Shown here in pieces: positions 6,003 to 13,576 of a DNA stretch of 13,576 bases. Below the pieces are notes generated by a model that was not told where the DNA came from, did no database searches, and worked only from the letters and a program-made list of their open reading frames with translations. The DNA lies in NCBI GenBank assembly GCA_025936205.1, contig JAICTU010000236.1, positions 1-13,576 on the forward strand, given 5' to 3'. Numbering within the stretch: the first letter of the stretch is position 1; each line of letters starts with the position of its first letter. This DNA is from Polyangiaceae bacterium (lineage in GTDB: Bacteria; Myxococcota; Polyangia; Polyangiales; Polyangiaceae). The translations under genes and the position numbers were made by a program.

Positions 6003-7940
6003 TTATTTAGTGCCGGAGCCCTTGCCGTCGCTGCCCTTGGCGTCCGGACGCGCGGCACCGGGAGTGTCGAAGCGCGGCGCGGGGCGATCCGCCGCGGCGC
6101 TCACCGCCTGCTCCAGCACGCCGTCTCCGCGCAGGCAGCCGTAGCAGTCTTCGAGACTCAGGAAGCCGCAGCCGGACTTGGACTGCAAGCGCTTGAGCGA
6201 GCTCAGGGAGCGCTCGTCGGCCTGCTCCTTGGCGCGCGGCAACAGCTCTTTGAAGGCGGCGCAGCCCTTGGTTTCGCGGATCTCGAGCGCGAGCTTGGCC
6301 GCCGCCGAGCCCTCCGCGCGCACCGCGTCGGTGTCGAGCCACTTGCGCGCAGAGCGCGTGGCGGCCGTCTTCTCCTTGGTCGCGATCCAGACGTCGAACA
6401 GCAGATCCACCCCGCGGTCGCGGAGCTTCGTCGCCGCCAGCTCCAGCGCGCGATCGCGCGTGACCGGGTCATCGGCGAGCTTGCGCACGCCGCGCAACAG
6501 GTCCAGGTTGTCCTTCAGCTCCGGATCGGCGGTCACCGCGGCATTGAAGGCGTCGAGCGCTTGCTCGTTTTTGAGCGTGTTCAGATAGCCGGTGCCGAGC
6601 GCCAGCGATGCGGCACCGGTGCGCTTGGCAGACGGCACCTTCGCCAGCTCACCCATGGCCTCGGGCTGGCCGCGGCTCGCTTGCTTCTCCAGCTCGGGGT
6701 TCGAGTGGTGCGGCCAGAGCAGCACCACCACGCCGACCAGCGTGATCGCGAGCGTGCCGAGGATCGCCACCTTGCGTGCGGGGTGCGCGCCCGGTCGCGT
6801 CAGCTCGCTGCGCAGGAATGAGAGCCCGCTCTGCGCCCCACGCAAGAGCACTCCTCCGACCTGCTTCGCGCGGGCGCCGAGCTGCAGGCCGCCGCTCGGG
6901 GCCGGCGCGGACGGCGCCAGGCTGAACGCGCCCGACGGCGGCCCCAGCCGGCGCAAGCCCTTGACCACCTGCAGCGCATCGCTGGGACGATCGGCGGGCT
7001 GCTTTGCCAGCAAGCTCATCGTGTAGCGCGCGATCGGCTCGGGCACATCGGGCGGCAACGGCGGCGGCGCTTCCTGCATGTGCTTGATCAGCACCGCCAC
7101 CAGCTCCGGCGCCTGAAACGGCGGACGCCCCGCCAGGAGCTCGTACAAGATCACGCCCAGCGCATACAGATCGGCGCGGTGATCGGCGACGTCACCGCGG
7201 GCTTGCTCGGGCGACATGTACTCGGGCGTACCAAACACCGCGCCCGTGCGCGTGAGCGGCTCGCTGGTGCTCGGTTGCCCGACGATGCGAGCCAGCCCAA
7301 AGTCGAGCACCTTCACGAACTCCGACTTGCCCTCGCGATTGAGCAGCATCACGTTGCCCGGCTTCAGATCGCGATGCACCACGTCGGCCGCGTGCGCAGC
7401 GGCCAGCGCTTCGGCGATCTGCCCGCAGATGGCGAGCGCGCGCGGGGGAGGCAGCCGCCCTTCTTCATCGATCAGCTGGCGCAGGCTGCGGCCCTGCACG
7501 AACTCCAGCACCAGGTACAGCGAGCCGTCCGGCAGGCGCCCCGAGTCATTGGCGCTGACCACGTGCGGATGCATGATGCGCGCGGAGACCATCGCCTCGC
7601 GCTCGAAGCGCTGCGCGGCCTCTTTGTGCAGGGCCATCTCGGCGTTCAGCACCTTGAGCGCCACCGGCTTCTGCAGCTGCACGTGCTGGGCGCGATAGAC
7701 GGCGCCCATGCCGCCCGCTCCGATCAAATCCGTGACCAGATAGCGGCCGCCCAGCGTCTGGCCGACGAGCGACGACGGGCGCACGCTCGAAGGCGTGTTC
7801 GCATCGGCTCCGGGAGAGCTGGCGTCCGGCGCACTGGTCAAGGAGAAGGCCTCTATCGACTCCGGCTCAGCGGAGCCCGCTGCACTGCCCGGTAAGGCGG
7901 TGTCGCCGAGGGCGCGGCGAGAGCCGGAAGATACAACCAT
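6003..7940 (-). CDS. membrane Ser/Thr protein kinase (PknB-type) with TPR-like, Cys-containing C-terminus
   Basis: 645 residues from ATG 7940. A Ser/Ala/Pro-rich leader (1-58) precedes a complete kinase domain (about 66-330): Gly loop GAGGMGAVY (74-82), VALK with Lys96, HRDLKPGN (189-196), DFG (213-215), GTPEYMSPEQARG (237-249) and DLYALG. A linker with SAPAPSG leads to one transmembrane helix (about 390-409). The C-terminal part, predicted extracytoplasmic, is helical, with a TPR-like unit near 445-475 (ALDAFNAAVTADPEL), Cys560, and a Cys cluster GCGFLSLEDCYGCL (Cys591, 599, 602), then a low-complexity Asp/Gly/Ser/Lys tail. It is probably the first gene of the minus-strand kinase block; the promoter should lie in the divergent region before the peptidase gene. 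The frame stays open to a TTG at 8003, but neither start has a clear RBS; I chose the ATG. An active kinase is expected; signal and substrates are unknown. Confidence 0.92.
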   Translation of the reverse strand: MVVSSGSRRALGDTALPGSAAGSAEPESIEAFSLTSAPDASSPGADANTPSSVRPSSLVGQTLGGRYLVTDLIGAGGMGAVYRAQHVQLQKPVALKVLNAEMALHKEAAQRFEREAMVSARIMHPHVVSANDSGRLPDGSLYLVLEFVQGRSLRQLIDEEGRLPPPRALAICGQIAEALAAAHAADVVHRDLKPGNVMLLNREGKSEFVKVLDFGLARIVGQPSTSEPLTRTGAVFGTPEYMSPEQARGDVADHRADLYALGVILYELLAGRPPFQAPELVAVLIKHMQEAPPPLPPDVPEPIARYTMSLLAKQPADRPSDALQVVKGLRRLGPPSGAFSLAPSAPAPSGGLQLGARAKQVGGVLLRGAQSGLSFLRSELTRPGAHPARKVAILGTLAITLVGVVVLLWPHHSNPELEKQASRGQPEAMGELAKVPSAKRTGAASLALGTGYLNTLKNEQALDAFNAAVTADPELKDNLDLLRGVRKLADDPVTRDRALELAATKLRDRGVDLLFDVWIATKEKTAATRSARKWLDTDAVRAEGSAAAKLALEIRETKGCAAFKELLPRAKEQADERSLSSLKRLQSKSGCGFLSLEDCYGCLRGDGVLEQAVSAAADRPAPRFDTPGAARPDAKGSDGKGSGTK

Positions 7941-8113
7941 GAGGCACGCACACGGGCGCTTTCTCACGCCCGGGTCTTCCGTGGAACGGAAAACAGCGGG
8001 CAAAGATTAACAACGGCCCACGATCGGGGTGGAACGCACCTGCCGAGCGCCTGGACAAGTGGGAGGCGCCTGCACGAGGATCCCTCACCTCACCCCCGAT
8101 CCCCCGAGGAGAG
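7941..8113. promoter_or_regulatory. divergent promoter region with three inverted repeats
   Basis: 173 bases separate the kinase start (minus) from the peptidase start (plus), so promoters for both directions should be here. Three perfect inverted repeats are visible: CGGGCG/CGCCCG (7953-7958 and 7967-7972); TTCCGT-GGA-ACGGAA (7977-7991), a compact dyad typical in shape of a repressor operator; and GCGCCT/AGGCGC (8047-8052 and 8064-8069). An AT-richer patch (AAAGATTAACAA, 8001-8012) could hold a -10 element, but I cannot assign -35/-10 pairs with confidence. If the kinase instead starts at the TTG at 8003, the first two repeats fall inside coding sequence. Confidence 0.4.
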
Positions 8114-9619
8114 ATGCGCCCATCCATCCCCGCTTTCCGCCACGCTCGCCTCTGGCTGACCCTCTCCGTCTCGCTCTGGTCCGCCTCCCCCCTCCTCGCC
8201 GCCGACCCCAAACCACAACCTACCTCTCCCCCCTCTGCCCCCCGCCCTCCCACGACCTCCACCCCTCCCTCTAGCTCTCCTCAGCTCCCCTCCCCCGCCC
8301 AACAACAACGTGCCCGCGACATCTATCGCGAGCTCGTCGAAACCGACACCACCCAATCCGTCGGCGACACCCTGCGCGCCGCCCGACAGCTCGCCGCCCG
8401 CCTGCGTTCGGCTGGTATCCCCGCCAAGGACGTGCACGTGTTCCAGACGGCACCCAAGCGCGGCAATCTGGTCGCGCGCTTGAAAGGCTCGGGTCGGCGC
8501 AAGCCGCTGCTCTTGCTCGCGCACCTGGACGTGGTCGAGGCCAAGCCGGCAGACTGGAGCACGCCTCCCTTCCAGCTCGTGGAGAAGGACGGCTATTTTT
8601 ACGCGCGCGGCTCGGGCGACGACAAGTACATGGCCGCGGCCTTCGTCGCGAACCTGATCCGCTATCGGCAAGAACGCTACCAGCCCGAGCGCGACGTGAT
8701 CCTGGCGCTGACCACCGACGAAGAAATCAGCGACCGCAGCCACTACGGCATCAACTCGTTGATCAGCGAGCACCGCGACCTGATCGACGCCGAGTTCGCG
8801 CTGAACGAGGGCGGCGGCGTGGGCGTGAAAGATGGCAAGCCCATCTGGAACAGCCTGCAGCAGACCGAGAAGATCTTTCAGAACTTCTGGCTCAGTGTCA
8901 CCAACAGCGGTGGCCACAGCTCGCAGCCCCGCAAAGACAACGCCATCTACACGCTGGCGCGCGGCCTGGGGCGCCTCGAGAGCTTCGCTTTTCCGGTGCA
9001 GCTCAACCCCACGACCCGGCTCTACTTCGAGCGCATGGCGAAGATCGAGAGCGGCGAGGCGAGCGACATCCAGTCCCTGCTCTCCGCCAAGCCCGACCCG
9101 AAGGCGATCGAGCGGCTCTCGGCTAAACCGCCCTACAATGCCCAGCTGCGCACGACCTGTGTGGCGACGCGCCTCGAAGGCGGCCATGCAGACAACGCCC
9201 TGCCGCAGCTCGCCAGAGCACTGGTCAACTGCCGCATCCTGCCCACCTCCAGCGCCGACGAGGTGCAGGCCACGCTGGTGCGCGTGCTCGCCGACGACCA
9301 GATCAAAGTGACCGCCGACCCGAAGGACGTGGCCGGCTCCCCCTCGCCCGCCCGCCCCGAGCTCAACGCCGCCATCGAGAAGCTCACGGCGGAATTCTGG
9401 CCGGGCATTCCGCTCCTGCCGACCATGTCGGCCGGCGCGACCGACGGACGTTTCCTGCGCGAAGCGGGCATTCCCACCTATGGTCACTCGGGCCTGGCGA
9501 GCGACATCCTCGACGTGCGCGCGCACGGTAAAGACGAGCGCATCGGCGTGGAAGCCTTCTACCGCGGCCAGGAATACCTGTACCGACTGGTAAAGGCCCT
9601 CGCTGGCGGAGCTCCTTAG
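8114..9619 (+). CDS. exported M20-family metallopeptidase (ArgE/DapE/ACY1-like)
   Basis: 501 residues. The N-terminus has a basic n-region and hydrophobic core (LWLTLSVSLWSASPLLAA), a Sec signal peptide with cleavage likely near residue 30, then a Pro/Ser/Thr linker (31-62). The dizinc M20 ligands are in order: HLD (His137, Asp139), GSGDDK (Asp169/170), TDEE (catalytic Glu203, Glu204), NEGGG (Glu232) and the C-terminal His471 in HGKDERI. The dimerisation/lid domain (about 250-365) carries the SGGHSS motif (His268). The family hydrolyses amide bonds in peptides, acylated amino acids or aminoacyl compounds; the exact substrate cannot be read. The protein is likely periplasmic or secreted. The start fits GAGGAG just before the ATG, with short spacing. 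The aminotransferase gene follows 59 bases later on the same strand. The leading 150-200 bases have markedly C/T-rich codon choice. Confidence 0.9.
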   Translation: MRPSIPAFRHARLWLTLSVSLWSASPLLAADPKPQPTSPPSAPRPPTTSTPPSSSPQLPSPAQQQRARDIYRELVETDTTQSVGDTLRAARQLAARLRSAGIPAKDVHVFQTAPKRGNLVARLKGSGRRKPLLLLAHLDVVEAKPADWSTPPFQLVEKDGYFYARGSGDDKYMAAAFVANLIRYRQERYQPERDVILALTTDEEISDRSHYGINSLISEHRDLIDAEFALNEGGGVGVKDGKPIWNSLQQTEKIFQNFWLSVTNSGGHSSQPRKDNAIYTLARGLGRLESFAFPVQLNPTTRLYFERMAKIESGEASDIQSLLSAKPDPKAIERLSAKPPYNAQLRTTCVATRLEGGHADNALPQLARALVNCRILPTSSADEVQATLVRVLADDQIKVTADPKDVAGSPSPARPELNAAIEKLTAEFWPGIPLLPTMSAGATDGRFLREAGIPTYGHSGLASDILDVRAHGKDERIGVEAFYRGQEYLYRLVKALAGGAP

Positions 9620-9678
9620 CCCGAGCGGGAATCGGCGGTGATGCGAAGCGACCGGAATTGGATTAACACTCGATCACG

Positions 9679-10836
9679 ATGTTCGAGCTGCGCCAGCACT
9701 GGAGCCTGGACCCTGGCCTGACATTCCTGAACCACGGTTCTTTCGGAGCCTGCCCGCGCGCCGTGCTCGATCACCAGGCGGCCCTGCGGGCCCGGCTCGA
9801 GTCCTCGCCCGTGCAGTTCATGCTCGGCGTACCGGCGGAGCTCGAGCGCGCGCGCAAGGTGGTCGCGCCCTTCGTCGGCGTCGAGGCCAGCGACATGGTG
9901 TTCGTGCGCAACGCGACCGAAGGGGTCAACGCCGTCGTGCGCTCTCTCGCGTTCGAGCCCGGCGACGAGCTGCTCACCAGCAATCACGCCTATCCTGCCT
10001 GCGTCAATGCCATGCGCTTCGTGGCGCAGCAAGCAGGCGCGAGCGTGAAGGTGGTCGAGGTCCCGTTCCCGCTGGAGTCCGGCGAGCAGATCGTGGCGGC
10101 GTTTCGTGCCGGCATCACGCCGCGCACGCGCCTGTGCCTGGTCGACCACGTCACCAGCGCCACGGGCCTGGTGTTCCCGATCGCGGCCATCGCCCGGGTG
10201 ATGCGCGAGCACGGAGTGTCCGTGCTGGTCGACGGCGCACACGCCGCCGGCATGCTCGATCTGGACATCACGAGCCTCGGCGTCGACTACTACGCCACCA
10301 ACTTTCACAAGTGGGCCTGTGCGCCCAAAGGCGCGGGCATGCTCTGGGTGCGGTCGGACCTGCGCCAGCAGATCCATCCCTCGGTGGTGAGCCACGGCTT
10401 CTCCGAGCCCGAGCACAAGCGCTTTCAGGCCATGTTCGACTGGACGGGCACCAGCGACCCCACTGCCTGGATGTGCATTGAAAACTCCATCCAGTTCATC
10501 GCCAGCCTGCTGCCCGGCGGCTGGCCGCGAGTGCGTGAGGAGAATCGCCGCCTGGCCCTGCAGGCGCGCGAGATCCTGTGCAAAGCGCTGCGCCAACCCG
10601 CGCCAGCGCCCGCGGAGCTGATCGGCTCGATGGCGAGCGTGTTGCTGCCCCCGACGGAAGACGCCCCGGCGAGCGGCCCTGACCCGCTCTACCTCGAGCT
10701 CGCGCGCCGCGGCTACGAAGCCGTCGTCACTTACTGGCCAGCGAAGCCCAAGCGCCTGCTGCGCGTCTCCGCCCAGCTGTACAACACCATCGACGAATAC
10801 GAGCGCCTGGCGCGGACGCTGCTCGAGCTGTTGTAG
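9679..10836 (+). CDS. class V PLP-dependent aminotransferase, isopenicillin-N-epimerase-like
   Basis: 385 residues, normal for aminotransferase class V. It opens with FLNHGSFGACP, the phosphate/substrate-binding start typical of the CefD-like (isopenicillin N epimerase) branch. It continues with RNATEGVNAV (78-87, PLP phosphate contact), DHVTSATG (156-163), LVDGAHAAG (Asp185 for the pyridine nitrogen) and NFHKWACAPKG with Lys211 as the Schiff-base lysine. C-terminal small-domain motif LRVSAQLYNT matches the end of this family. The branch includes epimerases, Cys desulfurase-like enzymes and others, so racemase, lyase or transaminase activity on an amino acid is possible; beta-lactam synthesis is not implied because no partner genes are present. 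No signal peptide, so cytoplasmic. It lies 59 bases after the M20 peptidase gene, possibly in one transcript. No clear RBS before the ATG. Confidence 0.88.
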   Translation: MFELRQHWSLDPGLTFLNHGSFGACPRAVLDHQAALRARLESSPVQFMLGVPAELERARKVVAPFVGVEASDMVFVRNATEGVNAVVRSLAFEPGDELLTSNHAYPACVNAMRFVAQQAGASVKVVEVPFPLESGEQIVAAFRAGITPRTRLCLVDHVTSATGLVFPIAAIARVMREHGVSVLVDGAHAAGMLDLDITSLGVDYYATNFHKWACAPKGAGMLWVRSDLRQQIHPSVVSHGFSEPEHKRFQAMFDWTGTSDPTAWMCIENSIQFIASLLPGGWPRVREENRRLALQAREILCKALRQPAPAPAELIGSMASVLLPPTEDAPASGPDPLYLELARRGYEAVVTYWPAKPKRLLRVSAQLYNTIDEYERLARTLLELL

Positions 10837-10991
10837 AGGCGCGAAACGCCCCCTTGGGTGTTGCTGCGCGAGAAGACGAGACAGCACGAGCGTCCCGATC
10901 GCGCGAGTGCGCCGCAGCTTGGGAGGTTGATACAGCGCCCGCTACGCGATGGCCCGCGCGGACGCGCAGGGGGCACGGATTCTGCAGAACG

Positions 10992-11663
10992 ATGCTCATG
11001 ACCTTTCGCAAGCCATTCGCTCTGTGCACGATGCTCATCGCCGGTGCAGTATCGTTTTCGCTCTCCGCGGCAGCGCAACCACGCGACCCGGACCCACCCC
11101 GCGCACCCAGCGGCCCCGCACTGCCCGATGTGGCGACCAATTCACCATCCGGCAGATTCGGCGGCAAAAGCCAGATCGCGGTGTCGAGCGACGCCGGGTT
11201 CTCGATCGGCAATACGTCGGTCAGTGGCGTCGATGGCTCGACCACTGCCATCGTCCTGAGGCCCGCCGTCGACTACTTCGTCGCGGATTACATCTCGATC
11301 GGCGGCTTCCTCGGACTCGACTACGCCTCCACTCCCGGAGGCAGCAGCACCACCTTCAGCATTGGCCCGCGCGTGGGCTATAACATACCGCTTTCGGAGC
11401 GCTTCTCGCTCTGGCCCAAGCTGGGCTTTGCCTTCGCCAGCACGAGCCAGCAGCAGGATGACACAGAGCTGGCGACAGGACAGACGGTCGACTCCGATGA
11501 CGAAACCAACACGAGCCTTCAGCTCAACCTGTTCGCTCCTTTCATGTTTCATCCTGTCGAGCACTTCTTCGTGGGCGTGGGCCCCGCCTTCGATCTCGAC
11601 CTGACCGGCGACAACAAAGCCACCACGATCGCAGCACGGCTGACGCTCGGCGGCTGGCTGTGA
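10992..11663 (+). CDS. small outer-membrane beta-barrel protein
   Basis: About 223 residues from ATG 10992 (a second ATG two codons later is equally possible; neither has a clear RBS, and the longer open frame to 10854 lacks a signal peptide at its start). Residues 1-28 form a Sec signal ending SLSAAA. A Pro-rich spacer (29-53) follows. The rest alternates polar and hydrophobic residues in about eight to ten amphipathic strands with Gly-rich turns, such as IAVSSDAGFSIG, YISIGGFLGLDY, TTFSIGPRVGYNI and HFFVGVGPAFDLDL, with a final strand IAARLTLGGWL. This fits the OmpA/OmpX-like small barrel fold. An acidic loop rich in Asp/Glu/Thr sits near residues 155-175. The role is unknown. It converges with the FNT channel gene, whose stop is only 13 bases away. 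Confidence 0.75.
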   Translation: MLMTFRKPFALCTMLIAGAVSFSLSAAAQPRDPDPPRAPSGPALPDVATNSPSGRFGGKSQIAVSSDAGFSIGNTSVSGVDGSTTAIVLRPAVDYFVADYISIGGFLGLDYASTPGGSSTTFSIGPRVGYNIPLSERFSLWPKLGFAFASTSQQQDDTELATGQTVDSDDETNTSLQLNLFAPFMFHPVEHFFVGVGPAFDLDLTGDNKATTIAARLTLGGWL

Positions 11664-11676
11664 GAGCGCTCAGCCT

Positions 11677-12516
11677 TCAGTGATCGCCGCCGACCGGTGA
11701 ATTCTCGTCGGCGGCGACTTGTGCATAGTTGAGCGCGCTGACCAACGCGATGCCGCCCAGCATGTTGCCAAGGCCGACGGGCAGCAAGAAGTGCACGAGG
11801 TAGTCCGAGACGGAGGCATCGCCGTTCAGCACCGCGTAGAAGGCCTCCGTGGATCCCGCGATCACGTGCGAGAGCTGTGCGAGTCCGATCAGGTACGTGA
11901 TCATTACCACGACGAATGCTCGTGCCTGAGCGCCGGCCAGCATCCAGACCATCAAGGCGATCAACCAGCCCGAAAAGATGGCCCGCGAGAAGTGGCTCAC
12001 GAAGCCACCGGCCAGCGCGTCTTGGCCGATCCGGGCCAGCGCTCGCTCCACCTCCGGGGGGAATATGCCCGTCGCGCGGACAGCGAGGGCGAAAGCGAAG
12101 GTGCCGATCAGGTTGGTGCCGAGCACGATCGACCAGAGCCGCAGCACACGAACGAGGGTGGCCCAGGTCTTGTTGTGCAACAGCGGGATCACCGGTGTGA
12201 GCGTGTTCTCGGTGAACAGCTGTTGGCGGGCCACGATGACGATCAGGAATCCCACCGAGTAGCCGAGGAACACGATCAGCTTGGCCCAGGGTGCCTCGGG
12301 CAGCGCCGCGCGCAGCAGCGCCATGGCCACCATCGAGAAGCCCATGGACAAGCCGGCAGCGAGCCCGGACCAGACGAGAGCCCAGGCGGGTCGATCCAGC
12401 TCCTGCTCGCCCTCGAGGCGGATCGTCTCATAGAGCACCTGCGCGCGCGGGTGCTTGCGAGCTTCAACGTCCTGCTGCTCTTGCTCCGATAGCGAAATGG
12501 CGTTCTGTGCCTGCAT
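11677..12516 (-). CDS. formate/nitrite transporter (FNT) family channel, YfdC-like
   Basis: 279 residues from ATG 12516; an in-frame TTG at 12537 is possible but less likely. A charged cytoplasmic N-terminus (1-43) precedes six hydrophobic segments, at about 45-70, 79-98, 124-147, 176-195, 199-220 and 242-262. The FNT signature QLFTENTLTPV (99-109) lies after the second helix, and LSHVIAGS with His217 matches the central pore histidine region of FocA/NirC. The long acidic/Gln-rich N-terminus resembles the YfdC branch rather than FocA or NirC. FNT proteins are pentameric inner-membrane channels for small monovalent anions (formate, nitrite, hydrosulfide, lactate); the ion for YfdC-type members is not established. 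Divergent from the SDR gene across 156 bases and convergent with the outer-membrane protein gene. Confidence 0.88.
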   Translation of the reverse strand: MQAQNAISLSEQEQQDVEARKHPRAQVLYETIRLEGEQELDRPAWALVWSGLAAGLSMGFSMVAMALLRAALPEAPWAKLIVFLGYSVGFLIVIVARQQLFTENTLTPVIPLLHNKTWATLVRVLRLWSIVLGTNLIGTFAFALAVRATGIFPPEVERALARIGQDALAGGFVSHFSRAIFSGWLIALMVWMLAGAQARAFVVVMITYLIGLAQLSHVIAGSTEAFYAVLNGDASVSDYLVHFLLPVGLGNMLGGIALVSALNYAQVAADENSPVGGDH

Positions 12517-12672
12517 GGTGGGCCGAGCTCCGAGCAAGGATCATGCTAGCCCGCGTAGGGAGCTGACTGATCGACGCCATAGCGCCACGGTGGGCGGACG
12601 CGCCTCAATCGTTCCGCCCGGAGGTGCGGATCCGCCACTTGCGCCGGCTGGCGAAGCTCCGACAATGGACGC

Positions 12673-13576
<904 letters not shown>

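Noticed and set aside
2661..6821. Very long plus-strand open frames (689 and 684 codons) opposite the two kinase genes
   Set aside because: They match no family, have odd Ala/Arg/Gly/Val-rich composition and arise because GC-rich codons on the real strand leave few stops on the other. The minus-strand kinases and WD40 repeats are unmistakable.
10837..10851. Possible terminator hairpin GGCG-CGAAA-CGCC after the aminotransferase gene
   Set aside because: Only a 4-bp stem with no T run after it; too weak to call.
8090..10887. Long minus-strand open frames opposite the peptidase and aminotransferase genes
   Set aside because: They are antisense frames with His/Arg/Gly-rich products; the plus-strand frames carry complete catalytic motifs in order.

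Overview
The window is high-GC DNA with the gene style of a myxobacterium, most likely Myxococcota class Polyangia. It has two large membrane-anchored Hanks-type Ser/Thr kinases in tandem, a lipoprotein with a Gly-rich linker and an Asp/Ala/Pro/Gly-rich tail, few strong Shine-Dalgarno sites, and long open frames opposite the real genes. The assignment rests on gene content and style only; no rRNA or other phylogenetic marker is present.

Layout. Positions 1-136 (minus strand) hold the 5' end of a gene that leaves the window, probably an HNH-endonuclease-type protein. Positions 137-1916 are poor in intact genes. They contain two apparently broken minus-strand genes: a UPF0149/SEC-C protein (about 731-1331) and a VOC/glyoxalase-fold protein (about 1436-1712). 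Reading left, the remainder has no frame I would call a gene. Positions 1917-7940 form a minus-strand signalling block read right to left: a Ser/Thr kinase with a TPR-like, Cys-containing C-terminus (7940-6003), then 30 bases later a Ser/Thr kinase with a C-terminal WD40 propeller (5972-2655), then a Cys-rich Gly-linker lipoprotein (2489-1917) that ends at a likely intrinsic terminator. The 165-base gap before the lipoprotein gene holds a perfect 10-bp inverted repeat.

A 173-base divergent intergenic region with three inverted repeats separates the kinases from a plus-strand run: an exported M20 metallopeptidase (8114-9619), a class V PLP aminotransferase of the isopenicillin-N-epimerase-like group (9679-10836), and a small outer-membrane beta-barrel protein (10992-11663). 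Convergent to it lies an FNT-family channel (12516-11677, minus). Divergent from the channel gene are an SDR oxidoreductase (12673-13464) and, 7 bases later, the start of a GH13 alpha-glucosidase/amylase that leaves the window.

How the genes may work together. In both kinases the catalytic domain precedes a single membrane segment, so the WD40 propeller of one and the TPR/Cys region of the other are predicted to lie outside the cytoplasm. With the lipoprotein alongside, this resembles an envelope-sensing phosphorylation module. The peptidase and aminotransferase could cooperate in peptide or amino-acid processing. SDR plus GH13 look like one transcription unit. These links are inferences from order and spacing. 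I did not find a convincing CRISPR array, phage, transposon, RNA gene or recognisable defence system; the least ordinary items are the kinase module and the decayed left end.
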